NCBI GenBank assembly: GCA_937927195.1 | Contig: CALBCY010000272.1 | Coordinates: 1-33,721, forward strand | DNA length: 33,721 bases | Direction of reading: 5' to 3' | DNA from: an uncultured Chitinophagales bacterium | GTDB lineage: Bacteria > Bacteroidota > Bacteroidia > Chitinophagales > UBA2359 | In this document: positions 16,676 through 25,486 of the stretch, piece after piece | How the letters are laid out: each line of letters begins with the position of its first letter | Numbering within the stretch: position 1 is the first letter of the stretch | Position numbers and translations under genes: made by a program | The notes under the pieces: generated by a model | What the model saw: only the letters and a program-made list of their open reading frames with translations | Databases searched by the model: none | What the model was told of the DNA's origin: nothing

Positions 16676-17947
16676 TTAAGCAAATTCTGCAATTGTTTTC
16701 TTTATTATACCAATACAATCAAACAGTTGATCTTCTGTCATTACCAAGGGAGGAGCAAAACGAATAATATTGCCATGTGTTGGTTTTGCCAATAGTCCAT
16801 TGTCGCGAAGTTTTAAGCAAATATTCCATGCTGTTTCACTTTCTTCAGAATCATTGATAACAATGGCGTTCAACAAACCTTTACCCCTTACCAATTTTAC
16901 CAAGTCATTTGTTTTTGCAAATTCACCTAGCTCTTTTCTAAATATATTTCCTAAGCGATCCGCATTCTCAGCCAATTTTTCATCCCTAACTACTTCCAAT
17001 GCAGCAATTGCAACGGCAGCAGCTACAGGATTACCTCCAAAAGTAGAACCATGATTTCCTGGTTTTATCACATTCATTACATCATTGTTTGCCAGAACAG
17101 CAGAAACAGGATAAGCACCACCTGATAAGGCTTTACCTAAAATTAGAACATCAGGCTTTACATCTGGTTGCTGAGAACAGTTTTTATCTACACAAGAACA
17201 ATTTCCACAGCTTGCCAACAATCGGCCTGTACGAGCGATGCCTGTTTGAACTTCATCAGCGATAAATAAAACATTGTGTTGTTCACATAAAGCCTTTGCT
17301 CCGGCTAAATACCCTTCTGAAGGGACATAAACACCTGCCTCTCCTTGAATTGGCTCTACCAAGAAGCCCGCAATATTCTTACTGCTTTTCAGTGCTTCTT
17401 CCAATGCTTGTAAATTATCATATTCAATTTTCACGAAGCCATCGGTATAAGGACCAAAGTTTTTGCGTGCAACAGGATCGTTTGAAAAGGAGATAATGGT
17501 TGTTGTTCTTCCATGAAAGTTATTCTTACAAACAATAATCTCTGCTTTGTTCTCTTCAATTCCTTTCACCTCATAAGCCCACTTTCTGCAGATTTTTAAG
17601 GCTGTTTCTACAGCTTCTGCACCTGTATTCATTGGCAACAACTTATCAAAACCAAAATATTCAGTTGCAAACTTCTCATATCTTCCTAGAATGTCATTGT
17701 GAAATGCCCTGGATGTAAGTGTCAATGTCTTTGCCTGATTCAACATGGCATCTACTATCCTTGGATGACAATGCCCTTGATTAACAGCAGAATAAGCTGA
17801 AAGAAAATCATAATAACGCTTGCCTTCTACATCCCAAACGTAAACACCTTCCCCTTTGCTTAAAACAACTGGAAGAGGATGGTAATTATGAGCACCATGT
17901 TTGTCCTCTAATTCAATAAAATATTGAGAATTTATCACTTCTTGCAT
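16676..17947 (-). CDS. rocD: Ornithine aminotransferase with Cys-rich insert
   Basis: This 423-residue class-III PLP aminotransferase converts ornithine and 2-oxoglutarate to glutamate semialdehyde and glutamate. Supporting motifs are the ornithine aminotransferase N-terminus ([20 protein letters not shown]), [45 protein letters not shown], the PLP-Asp motif DEVQTG (Asp231) and the Schiff-base Lys272 in [13 protein letters not shown]. Between [15 protein letters not shown] and PDVLILGKA there is a short insert with four Cys (247, 250, 252, 257: Cx2CxCx4C). Most ornithine aminotransferases go straight through this point with a short loop. The start ATG at 17947 has a clear N-terminus; the leader contains a hairpin-plus-T-run (18033-18054). 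Confidence 0.93.
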   Translation of the reverse strand: MQEVINSQYFIELEDKHGAHNYHPLPVVLSKGEGVYVWDVEGKRYYDFLSAYSAVNQGHCHPRIVDAMLNQAKTLTLTSRAFHNDILGRYEKFATEYFGFDKLLPMNTGAEAVETALKICRKWAYEVKGIEENKAEIIVCKNNFHGRTTTIISFSNDPVARKNFGPYTDGFVKIEYDNLQALEEALKSSKNIAGFLVEPIQGEAGVYVPSEGYLAGAKALCEQHNVLFIADEVQTGIARTGRLLASCGNCSCVDKNCSQQPDVKPDVLILGKALSGGAYPVSAVLANNDVMNVIKPGNHGSTFGGNPVAAAVAIAALEVVRDEKLAENADRLGNIFRKELGEFAKTNDLVKLVRGKGLLNAIVINDSEESETAWNICLKLRDNGLLAKPTHGNIIRFAPPLVMTEDQLFDCIGIIKKTIAEFA

Positions 17948-18032
17948 GTACCGAAATTTTTATTTAATTAGAAATTTAAATTTAATTCACTCCTATAGAC
18001 CAATAAAATTGATGAATGATCAATATTTGGTC

Positions 18033-18054
18033 AAAAAAGGGGTTTATAAGCCCC
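18033..18054 (-). promoter_or_regulatory. Possible attenuator hairpin in rocD leader
   Basis: Read on the minus strand, GGGG-cttataaa-CCCC is followed directly by TTTTTT, a terminator-like shape about 85 bp before the rocD ATG. A TATCTTTG box upstream (minus strand, 18112 down to 18105) could drive a transcript through it. The stem is only 4-5 bp, so this is tentative. Confidence 0.35.
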
Positions 18055-18182
18055 TGTATACCATCTTTTTTCCACAATTGTAAAAACTTTTGGCAATTTT
18101 ATTTCAAAGATAAAGAATTATGTAACTTAGGGCGCTAAAATTAACTATCACTTATCAGATCACCTATTACAATTAATTATTT

Positions 18183-20366
18183 ATGAATTTAGGACAAACA
18201 ATTACAATGGTTATTCCGATTTTCGGAGTTATAGCCCTTTTATTTACTTTCTGGCGTTCCGCTTGGGTTTCTAAGCAGGAAGTTGGAACCCCCAAAATGG
18301 AAATTATCGCGAAAAACATCTCTGATGGTGCGATGGCCTTTCTAAAGGCTGAATATAAGATTTTAAGTATTTTCGTTGTTGCTGTTGCAATCATTCTCGG
18401 ACTTACGGGAAACAATGCTGGATCATCGCCTTTAGTGGCAGTTTCATTTATTTTAGGAGCTATTTGTTCGGCAATGGCTGGATATATTGGAATGAAAGTG
18501 GCTACAAAAGCCAACGTAAGAACTACACATGCAGCAAGAACAAGTTTGGGTCGTGCATTAGAGGTTGCTTTTGCTGGAGGATCAGTAATGGGAATGGGTG
18601 TTGTAGGACTAGGAGTTTTGGGTCTTGGAATTCTATTGATCGTTTATAGCAATATGTTCGGAATGGAAGATCAGAATGCTGTTAGAAGAGTCATTACTAT
18701 TTTAACAGGATTTTCTTTCGGTGCTTCATCTATTGCTTTGTTTGCCCGTGTGGGTGGAGGTATTTATACGAAAGCAGCAGATGTTGGAGCTGACCTTGTA
18801 GGTAAAGTTGAAGCGGGTATCCCAGAGGATCACCCATTGAACCCTGCAACGATTGCAGATAATGTTGGAGACAATGTTGGAGATGTTGCTGGTATGGGAG
18901 CTGACCTTTTTGAATCATATGTAGGATCTATTATTGGTACGATGGTATTGGGAGCTGCTTTTATTGGCGTTTCTAGTGGATTTGAATCTAGCAATGATTG
19001 GGGTGGATTGAATGCTGTATTGTTGCCATTGATTTTGGCTTCAGTTGGAATCATCACTTCTATAATCGGTACTTTCTTTGTAAAAGTAAAAGATGGTGGA
19101 GATCCACAAAAAGCTTTGAACCGTGGAGAGTATTTGGCTTTCCTTATTATGGTAATTTGTACTTATTTCATTACTAAAATGGTATTGCCAGCTGAATGGA
19201 CATTTGCAGGTCAAGCGGTTTCTTCATTTGGAGTATTCATGGCGGTTGTGATTGGATTGGCTTCTGGTCTTGCAATTGGATTGATTACAGAACACTATAC
19301 AGGAACAGGAACTGGTCCGGTTAAATCGATTGTAAAACAATCATTGACTGGAGCTGCTACAAACATCATCGCTGGATTGGGTGTTGGAATGATTTCAACA
19401 GCTATTCCTACAATTATTTTGGCTGCTGCTATTCTGGGAGCACATTACTTTGCAGGTCTTTATGGTATTGCCATTGCTGCAGTAGGAATGTTATCAAATA
19501 CGGGAATTCAGTTGGCAATTGATGCATACGGTCCAGTTTCGGATAATGCGGGTGGTATTGCTGAAATGGCTGACCTTCCTAAAGAAGTAAGACAAAGAAC
19601 AGATAAATTGGATGCAGTAGGAAACACGACTGCAGCAATTGGTAAAGGTTTCGCAATTGGATCAGCTGCATTGACAGCATTGGCTTTGTTTGCGGCATTT
19701 ATGACAACAGCTGGAATTACAAGCATTGATATTGCACAACCTAAAGTAATGGCAGGTTTGTTATTGGGTGGAATGCTTCCATTCTTATTCTCTGCTCTTT
19801 CAATGAATGCAGTAGGTAGAGCGGCAATGGACATGATCAACGAAGTTAGAAGACAGTTTAAGGACATTCCTGAATTGAAAGCGGCTTTGGCTGTAATGAG
19901 AAAAAATGGTGAAACTGAGTATGCTGATTGGAGCAAAGCTGATCAGGATATATTTGATGCAGCAGATGGAAAACCGGAATACTCTAAGTGTGTAGAAATT
20001 TCTACGAAGGCTTCTATTCGTGAAATGATTCTTCCTGGTTTGATTGCAATTATTTCTCCAGTATTTATTGGTTTCGCAGGAGGCCCTGAAATGCTTGGTG
20101 GATTGTTGGCAGGTGTTACAGTTTGTGGTGTATTGATGGCCATCTTCCAGTCAAATGCTGGTGGTGCTTGGGACAATGCTAAGAAAATGTTTGAAGAGGG
20201 TGTTGAAATTGAAGGAAAAATGTATTACAAAGGTTCTGATCCGCACAAAGCAACAGTTGTTGGTGATACGGTTGGTGATCCTTTCAAAGATACTTCAGGT
20301 CCATCATTGAACATTCTTTTGAAATTGATGTCTGTTGTTGCACTTGTTATTGCAGCAATGATATAA
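18183..20366 (+). CDS. hppA: Membrane-bound ion-translocating pyrophosphatase
   Basis: This 727-residue, roughly 16-helix membrane protein hydrolyses pyrophosphate and pumps Na+ and/or H+ outward. The PPi-binding loop [46 protein letters not shown] is intact across about residues 197-241, as are the later DNAGGIAEM and the C-terminal [16 protein letters not shown] motifs. Ala484 and Gly487 in [10 protein letters not shown] occupy positions where K+-independent enzymes have Lys and Thr, so it should be K+-dependent. Glu244 in ADLFESY sits where Na+-pumping enzymes keep their gate Glu, so Na+ transport is likely (inference). It is a single gene with its own terminator. Pumped Na+ could feed the SSS symporter upstream, though no operon links them. 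Confidence 0.97.
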   Translation: MNLGQTITMVIPIFGVIALLFTFWRSAWVSKQEVGTPKMEIIAKNISDGAMAFLKAEYKILSIFVVAVAIILGLTGNNAGSSPLVAVSFILGAICSAMAGYIGMKVATKANVRTTHAARTSLGRALEVAFAGGSVMGMGVVGLGVLGLGILLIVYSNMFGMEDQNAVRRVITILTGFSFGASSIALFARVGGGIYTKAADVGADLVGKVEAGIPEDHPLNPATIADNVGDNVGDVAGMGADLFESYVGSIIGTMVLGAAFIGVSSGFESSNDWGGLNAVLLPLILASVGIITSIIGTFFVKVKDGGDPQKALNRGEYLAFLIMVICTYFITKMVLPAEWTFAGQAVSSFGVFMAVVIGLASGLAIGLITEHYTGTGTGPVKSIVKQSLTGAATNIIAGLGVGMISTAIPTIILAAAILGAHYFAGLYGIAIAAVGMLSNTGIQLAIDAYGPVSDNAGGIAEMADLPKEVRQRTDKLDAVGNTTAAIGKGFAIGSAALTALALFAAFMTTAGITSIDIAQPKVMAGLLLGGMLPFLFSALSMNAVGRAAMDMINEVRRQFKDIPELKAALAVMRKNGETEYADWSKADQDIFDAADGKPEYSKCVEISTKASIREMILPGLIAIISPVFIGFAGGPEMLGGLLAGVTVCGVLMAIFQSNAGGAWDNAKKMFEEGVEIEGKMYYKGSDPHKATVVGDTVGDPFKDTSGPSLNILLKLMSVVALVIAAMI

Positions 20367-20406
20367 AATGAAATTATAGATATTGGCTTAACTGATATCA
20401 ATGTTT

Positions 20407-20449
20407 AAAAACCACCAATGGGCTGATGCCCATTGGTGGTTTTTTTTTG
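20407..20449. terminator. Strong terminator after hppA
   Basis: A 17-bp perfect stem (20407-20423 with 20428-20444, loop TGAT) is followed by a long T run. A-rich flanks on the other side let it also act for the convergent sulfatase-like gene. Confidence 0.94.
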
Positions 20450-20532
20450 TTTTATACATAAGCCCTTTAGCCTTGCAACATTACCTGATTTGAATTTACC
20501 TGTAGATGATTCAATTCAAATCCAGAGACCAT

Positions 20533-22380
20533 TTATTCAATTGTAAAATAATAATCAGTTCCAAATTCGGTAATGCATCCCTTGTAGCAAATTGATGAAA
20601 TACCAAATACATAATTCCCAGATTCCAAACCGCTCAGCGCAACTCCACTCTTTGTAGGTTTAAAGCTTTTCCATACTCCATCTTCTGTTCGATATCTAAA
20701 GTAATAGACCTTAGCTCCTTTTACATCCTCCCAATCAATGTTGATTACATCTCCATCTACTTGAATGGTTTTTAAAAGTGGACTGATACAATTATCTTCA
20801 CTGGTAATTAGCAAAGCCTCTTGAGACCATTTACTGTATTTTCCACCTTCACATTTTGCACGGATTCTATATTCATAAGCCTGTCCTGGATCAAGGTTCT
20901 CAATCAAAATATAGTTTTGACCAAGCATCTCCTTTTTTGACCAGCTTGATTCAAATCGTTTCCTATAATTAATTTCCAATTTGGAATGCTTGATAAAAAG
21001 TGGACTGGAAAGAACTGCTCGATTTTTAGAGGTTTGAATTCTATGAGCAACCAAATTAGGTGGCGCGCAATCAGCTGAAACTGACTGATCCTTTGGATTA
21101 GAATTGGAAGGGGATTGGGCAACAGGAATAAGGACATTGGACTCTTTCAAAAACTTGTTGAGTTCCTTTTTCATCGACTTGGCCTCTTTAGCCATTCTAG
21201 GGCTGAGATCATTCTGCTCAGTTATATCTTCCTTTAAATTATAAAGTTCTGCTGCTCTTTCCCCATAATACTGAATGTATTTCATTCCACTTTTGATCAG
21301 CACAGAAGCTGGTTCTTGCTTTGTTTTTTTATTATAATGAGGATAGTGAAAGTACATAGAAGTCTCTTTGTTTCTATTGTCAAAGCCTTGAAGCAATGGA
21401 TAAAAACTTTTACCATCGAGTTGATCGTAGGGCGGTTTGTAACCAATCCAATCGCAAATACTTGGATATAAGTCCAAAAGACTTACGTAATCATCAATGT
21501 AGCCTTTTGCTTTGATTTTTGGACCATAAACAAACATCGGAACTCTTAAGCCCCCTTCCCCTATTGACCCTTTGGTACCACTTAAATATTGCCCTTTAAA
21601 AGAAGGAGAACCGTTGTCAGAACAAAACACAATAATGGTATTGTCCATAAGTGCCAATTCTTGTAATTGATCTACGATCTTGCCAACAGACTTATCAAGG
21701 ATTCTTGGACTTTCGTCCAACCAAAAATTTAAGTAAAAAGACTTCCCATCAATGACTGAATTCTTTATAAACAAAAGTGCATCGTCGGTAATTTGTTCAG
21801 TATCGTTGAGCACAAGGCCTTCATTTTCTGATTCTAAAGTGCTTTCATCAAAGCCATTGATGCAAGGATTCTTGATTTTATTGCTCAGCTTCCAAGATCC
21901 AAAATGACCTGCTCTGTAATCAGAAGTGAGTAATTTCAAATATTCCGGAAGCAACAACCAATCGTCTCTTAATTCAGTATTGGAAATGGGAGTTTCTAGT
22001 GGTCTATTCGTGTAATTTTCTCTATACGGCTTAGGTTTACCTTCTAAGTTGTCATCATTTGTAATTCCCAACTTCATTGGATAGCGACCTGTTAGTAATC
22101 CTATTCTTGATGGCTTTGAAACAGGACTGGGAGCATAAGCATTACTGAATACTACCCCATTTCTTGCCAGCTTAACCAAATTGTTTACTTCGACTGATGG
22201 TGTGGAGGACATTTTATCATTAGGATCCATTTTTAAAGAGGTGGATCCCCATGATTGATCTCCTGCCAGAATCACTATTACATTTGGAGAAGGACTCTGT
22301 CCATATGACCAAAAAGCGGATAAAATAAAAGCATGGAGTATCAGAAACACTTTAGCACAAAGGAAAGCTGTATTTTTCAT
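20533..22380 (-). CDS. Secreted sulfatase-fold protein with FN3 domains, degenerate active site
   Basis: This 615-residue protein has a signal peptide (about 1-28), a sulfatase/alkaline-phosphatase-fold domain (about 31-415), and two fibronectin-III-like domains (about 438-527 and 530-615). The formylglycine motif is Ser-type: Ser88-Lys-Pro-Ser-Arg92, followed by the standard LLTGRYP. Metal ligands Asp255-Asn256 and Lys270 (SGTKGSIGEGG) are kept. Several canonical residues are absent: the DD metal pair reads Gly40-Asp41, GKWH reads Gly161-Ser-Trp-Lys164, and the usual APH segment after the FLYL strand reads ESPRI. It may therefore be a pseudo-sulfatase, a binding protein, or an enzyme with altered chemistry. 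The FN3 domains suggest attachment to surface glycans or proteins. No partner gene is adjacent. Confidence 0.85.
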   Translation of the reverse strand: MKNTAFLCAKVFLILHAFILSAFWSYGQSPSPNVIVILAGDQSWGSTSLKMDPNDKMSSTPSVEVNNLVKLARNGVVFSNAYAPSPVSKPSRIGLLTGRYPMKLGITNDDNLEGKPKPYRENYTNRPLETPISNTELRDDWLLLPEYLKLLTSDYRAGHFGSWKLSNKIKNPCINGFDESTLESENEGLVLNDTEQITDDALLFIKNSVIDGKSFYLNFWLDESPRILDKSVGKIVDQLQELALMDNTIIVFCSDNGSPSFKGQYLSGTKGSIGEGGLRVPMFVYGPKIKAKGYIDDYVSLLDLYPSICDWIGYKPPYDQLDGKSFYPLLQGFDNRNKETSMYFHYPHYNKKTKQEPASVLIKSGMKYIQYYGERAAELYNLKEDITEQNDLSPRMAKEAKSMKKELNKFLKESNVLIPVAQSPSNSNPKDQSVSADCAPPNLVAHRIQTSKNRAVLSSPLFIKHSKLEINYRKRFESSWSKKEMLGQNYILIENLDPGQAYEYRIRAKCEGGKYSKWSQEALLITSEDNCISPLLKTIQVDGDVINIDWEDVKGAKVYYFRYRTEDGVWKSFKPTKSGVALSGLESGNYVFGISSICYKGCITEFGTDYYFTIE

Positions 22381-22782
22381 ATTTAAATCACGTTATTCAC
22401 TACATTATGATTGACTTAGGGAAATAAAGTTACATTGAATTTAATTTTTATTTTAGCCTATTTCATTTTACCAACAAAAGTAATTCAGAAATGCTGTTTG
22501 ACATTCTTTGGAGATGGTTCTTCGACCAACTATACATGGATTCTTTAAAAAAATTTTACGATGAATAAACAGCGCTTTCATAAAATATAGGTCAAATATA
22601 TGTCCGGATTGTTTGTCCATAAATTTAAGCAGTTTTGCAGCGCTTTATAAACCTTGAACAAGGCTCTTTGGTGATATCACCAAACGAAAGCCACATAATC
22701 TTTTCTGTTATTCTTTATACATATTTCAGTAATCAATAAATTTTCATATTTTTAGCCAAAGCTATTCATAAAATTTAAACAA
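22381..22782. other. 402-bp intergenic region with palindrome and repeats
   Basis: This region separates two divergent genes. It contains an 18-bp perfect palindrome (22667-22684) and two copies of a CAGCGCTTT-ATAAA-like motif (22570-22584 and 22638-22651). A 25-codon ORF at 22491-22568 (plus) has no supporting evidence. I see no clear TAnnTTTG promoter. Confidence 0.6.
22667..22684. promoter_or_regulatory. 18-bp perfect palindrome, candidate operator
   Basis: TTTGGTGATATCACCAAA is fully self-complementary and lies about 100 bp upstream of the GTG start at 22783. The size and symmetry suit a dimeric regulator site. It lacks a loop and a T run, so it is unlikely to be a terminator. Confidence 0.45.
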
Positions 22783-24264
22783 GTGAGTAAAGATAATTCG
22801 ATAGTAGAAAAGCAGCTAAAGTCCAAACCTGGAGCTTATACGATAGGAGATATATCCACGGCAACAGGTTTACCAACTTTGGAGAGCCAATATGCCTTGA
22901 AAGATTTAATGGGCAAATATCAGAGTAAATTAGAAGTTACAGAAAATGGAGACCTCATATATGATTTTGGAAGCAAGCTAAGACGAAGGGGGGCTAAAAC
23001 CTTTCAAGAGTCTTTTCAAAGTTTTCAAATGATTTTGTGGAGGGCTTTTAAGGTCTTTTACAAGTTTTTAATTGCAGCAACCCTTTTGGTTTATTTTGTT
23101 GTGTTTCTGGTTATTTTGGTTGCCTTGATCATCGCATTAATGAGTGCAGGCGGAGGGAAAGACAACAGACGGAACAGCGGAAGTGGATTGTTTAGGATTG
23201 TTGGTGAAATATTTTACTCTATTTTCCGATTCAACACCCACCACAAAAGCCGTTATCAGCCTTGGGATAGTTGGGGTTATCCATATCAGCATTATGAGCC
23301 AAGAAAAACGCATTTGCCACAGAAGCAATATAAAACTGGACCAAATGAGAATCCAAAGAATGAAAGGCTAAAAGAAAAAAGTTTTATAGCCAGCATTTAT
23401 GACTTCGTATTTGGACCACCCAGAATTGAAATTCCACCCTTGGCAAACAAAATGGAAGTTGCCAGTTATTTGAGGCAGACTCAAGGAATCATTTCCGTTT
23501 CGGAAGTTCAAGCATTGGCTGGCTGGACAAGAGATGAAGCCTCCACCTTTATGACGACTTGTATCACAGAATTTGATGGAGACGCCAAAGTCAATGAAAG
23601 CGGAACCCTTTATGGTGAGTTTGATGAATTGATAAGAACAAAGCAGGAATCCGAAGTTGAGTACCCTGTTGAGTTTTTCTGGGATGAATATGTTCCTGAA
23701 TATGAATTGACAGGAAATAGCAAAGGAAGAAATGCTGCCATTATTGGTATGAATGTGTTCAACCTGGCCTTTTCCGGTTTTATTCTGACTGGTGGATTAA
23801 ATGCAGTTCTTGCAAGTAACTTTGAAGGTGCAATTGGAATCGAATCTATCATGGCAACAGTTTTATTGGGGGCTTATCCTTTGGTTTACTCAACTGTATT
23901 TTTTCTCATTCCGTTTGTGAGAAGTTTCTACATCAATAAAATGAAAAAGATTCAGCACGTCCAAAATATCCGTAAGAGATTGATGAAAGTCATTTACAAG
24001 AAACACAATGACAATATTACGCTAGAGGAACTGACGGCGACTGCCAATGACTGGAGAAAAACTGAAGAGGTTTTAGACCGCAAAACAGTTGAACAAACCC
24101 TTCAAGACTTTATCGTCGATTTGGATGGACAGGGCACAATAGACGACAAAGGAAAAGTTGTTTATGATTTTAGAAGGATCAATCGGGAGATAATTGACAT
24201 GGGCAAGCTTAGAAATGATAAATATTTAGATTCTGGCATTGGTGAAATATTGAAACTGGACTAA
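22783..24264 (+). CDS. Membrane protein with three related helical repeats, unknown function
   Basis: I do not recognise this 493-residue protein by name. It starts at a GTG; the first residues (MSKDNSIVEKQLKSKPGAYT) read naturally, and no ATG lies close. Three segments of about 45-55 residues look related: about 17-65 (TIGDISTATGLPTLESQYAL to LIYDFG), about 235-285 (ISVSEVQALAGWTRDEASTF to LYGEFDEL) and about 415-468 (ITLEELTATANDWRKTEEVL to VVYDFR). Each has a helix-turn-helix-like start and ends in a G-x-[LV]-x-Y-x-F hairpin, as in winged-helix folds. Between them lie a long hydrophobic segment (about 95-125), a His/Tyr/Pro-rich loop and two more membrane helices (about 325-375). A membrane-anchored protein with cytoplasmic winged-helix-like repeats is the best description. 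Confidence 0.7.
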   Translation: MSKDNSIVEKQLKSKPGAYTIGDISTATGLPTLESQYALKDLMGKYQSKLEVTENGDLIYDFGSKLRRRGAKTFQESFQSFQMILWRAFKVFYKFLIAATLLVYFVVFLVILVALIIALMSAGGGKDNRRNSGSGLFRIVGEIFYSIFRFNTHHKSRYQPWDSWGYPYQHYEPRKTHLPQKQYKTGPNENPKNERLKEKSFIASIYDFVFGPPRIEIPPLANKMEVASYLRQTQGIISVSEVQALAGWTRDEASTFMTTCITEFDGDAKVNESGTLYGEFDELIRTKQESEVEYPVEFFWDEYVPEYELTGNSKGRNAAIIGMNVFNLAFSGFILTGGLNAVLASNFEGAIGIESIMATVLLGAYPLVYSTVFFLIPFVRSFYINKMKKIQHVQNIRKRLMKVIYKKHNDNITLEELTATANDWRKTEEVLDRKTVEQTLQDFIVDLDGQGTIDDKGKVVYDFRRINREIIDMGKLRNDKYLDSGIGEILKLD

Positions 24265-24455
24265 AATTGACTTAAGCTTTGGATTAAGCCTTAGACTAAA
24301 TAAAACAGAGACTCTAAAGTTATAAATAAAGCAGATTCAAGGCATTGTGTTTAGACCACTCTGAACAAATAGGATTTAGCGTAATCATTTACTTTTTTTT
24401 AGACTGTAAAATTTTACAATTTTTAAAAATAAATTTGCATAATTAGTACAATTAG

Positions 24456-24487
24456 TTGGCATTGTAAGTTAATTGATTGTACCTTTG
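24456..24487 (+). promoter_or_regulatory. Promoter of the E-set/H1/HhH fusion gene
   Basis: TACCTTTG at 24480-24487 matches TAnnTTTG, with TTG at 24456-24458 (21-bp gap) or 24462-24464 (15-bp gap). It lies about 35 bp upstream of the ATG at 24521. Confidence 0.6.
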
Positions 24488-24520
24488 CGGCTTCTTTTAA
24501 AAAAATAAAGACAACAAGTC

Positions 24521-25357
24521 ATGAAAAAAGTATTTGTAACAAAGAAAAACTCCTGCAAAGTAACTTTCTCTTTACCAAAAGAGGCGACTTTAAAGGGTAA
24601 AAAAGTAAGTGTTTTGGGAGATTTCAATGAATGGAATCCAGAAAGCGCAATTGCATTGAGCAAGAAAAAAGATGGTTCATTTTCAAAAGTTGTAGAATTA
24701 GAAGTTGGGAAAGATTACGAATTCCGTTTTCTAGTTGACAATGAAAGATGGGAAAATGCATGGGATGCAGACAGCTACGTACAGTCTCCATATATGAACA
24801 TTCAAAACTCTGTCGTTTCTTTAACCAACGTTGATTCGAAAACTTCTGAGCCGATCAAAAAATCTGCTAAGACAATCGTAAAAACTGCAAAGAAAAGAAA
24901 CGCTTCTGCTGATAAATCTACAAAAGCTCCTAAAGCTGCAAAATCAGCAAAATCTGCTAAGCCTGCTGCTAAAGCGACTAAAGCAACAAAGAGCAAATCT
25001 GCAAAAGCTGCTACTGCAACAGTTAAGGTAAAAGCTTCAAAGAAAAGCAAAGTAGCTTCTACTAAAGTAAAAGCAACTAAATCAACAAAAAAATCGGCTA
25101 CAAAAGCTGATGATTTGACAAAGGTTGAAGGTGTGGGGCCAAAAATCGCTGGATTATTGGTTGACGCGGGAATTAAGTCTTTCGCTTTATTAGCTAAAGC
25201 TTCTTCGAAGAAATTAACTTCTATTTTAGACGCAGCTGGTCCAAGATACAAAATGCACAATCCAAAAAGCTGGCCAGAACAAGCTAAATTAGCTAAGAAT
25301 GGTGAGTGGGATAAATTGCAAAAATTACAAGACAAGTTGAAAGGCGGTGTGAAGTAA
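24521..25357 (+). CDS. E-set (CBM48-like) / histone-H1-like / HhH fusion protein
   Basis: This 278-residue protein has three parts. Residues 1-102 match the isoamylase early-set/AMPK glycogen-binding fold (CKVTFSLPKEA, VSVLGDFNEWNP, YEFRFLVDNERWENAWDAD), which often occurs as a small stand-alone protein in Bacteroidota. Residues about 107-196 are an Ala/Lys/Ser/Thr-rich tract of short AK and TK repeats like histone H1 tails. Residues about 197-278 are a helix-hairpin-helix module (LTKVEGVGPKIAGLLVDAGI, then RYKMHNPKSWPEQAKLAKNG) like the extension on L21 ribosomal proteins in this phylum. The second and third parts should bind nucleic acid. The first suggests carbohydrate or protein contact. 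It lacks a signal peptide, so it is cytoplasmic, perhaps nucleoid- or ribosome-associated (inference). Confidence 0.85.
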   Translation: MKKVFVTKKNSCKVTFSLPKEATLKGKKVSVLGDFNEWNPESAIALSKKKDGSFSKVVELEVGKDYEFRFLVDNERWENAWDADSYVQSPYMNIQNSVVSLTNVDSKTSEPIKKSAKTIVKTAKKRNASADKSTKAPKAAKSAKSAKPAAKATKATKSKSAKAATATVKVKASKKSKVASTKVKATKSTKKSATKADDLTKVEGVGPKIAGLLVDAGIKSFALLAKASSKKLTSILDAAGPRYKMHNPKSWPEQAKLAKNGEWDKLQKLQDKLKGGVK

Positions 25358-25412
25358 ATCGGTATTCGCTGCTTGTGAATCGGTAATCGATTGTACAATA
25401 CAGAAAACTATT

Positions 25413-25447
25413 AAAATCCATTCGGACTATGTCCGAATGGATTTTTA
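25413..25447 (+). terminator. Terminator after the fusion gene
   Basis: A perfect 15-bp stem (25413-25427 with 25431-25445, loop TAT) has an A-rich left flank and a T run in the right arm. It separates this gene from the Nudix gene. Confidence 0.9.
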
Positions 25448-25462
25448 AATTTATGGCCCTTT

Positions 25463-25477
25463 TGCATTTCACGAAAA
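25463..25477 (+). repeat. 15-bp word shared with the ypdA leader (copy 1)
   Basis: TGCATTTCACGAAAA ends 9 bp before the Nudix ATG. An identical copy lies at 27157-27171. Confidence 0.5.
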
Positions 25478-25486
25478 TAAAAAAGA

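Noticed and set aside
19508..19936. 142-residue minus-strand ORF inside hppA
   Set aside because: It is a shadow of a conserved membrane protein gene with well-supported coding frame.
22491..22568. 25-codon ORF in the intergenic gap
   Set aside because: It lacks a promoter, a ribosome site or a recognisable feature.
24802..25398. 198-residue minus-strand ORF rich in Ala, Phe and Val
   Set aside because: It is the antisense shadow of the Lys/Ala-rich tract in the fusion gene.
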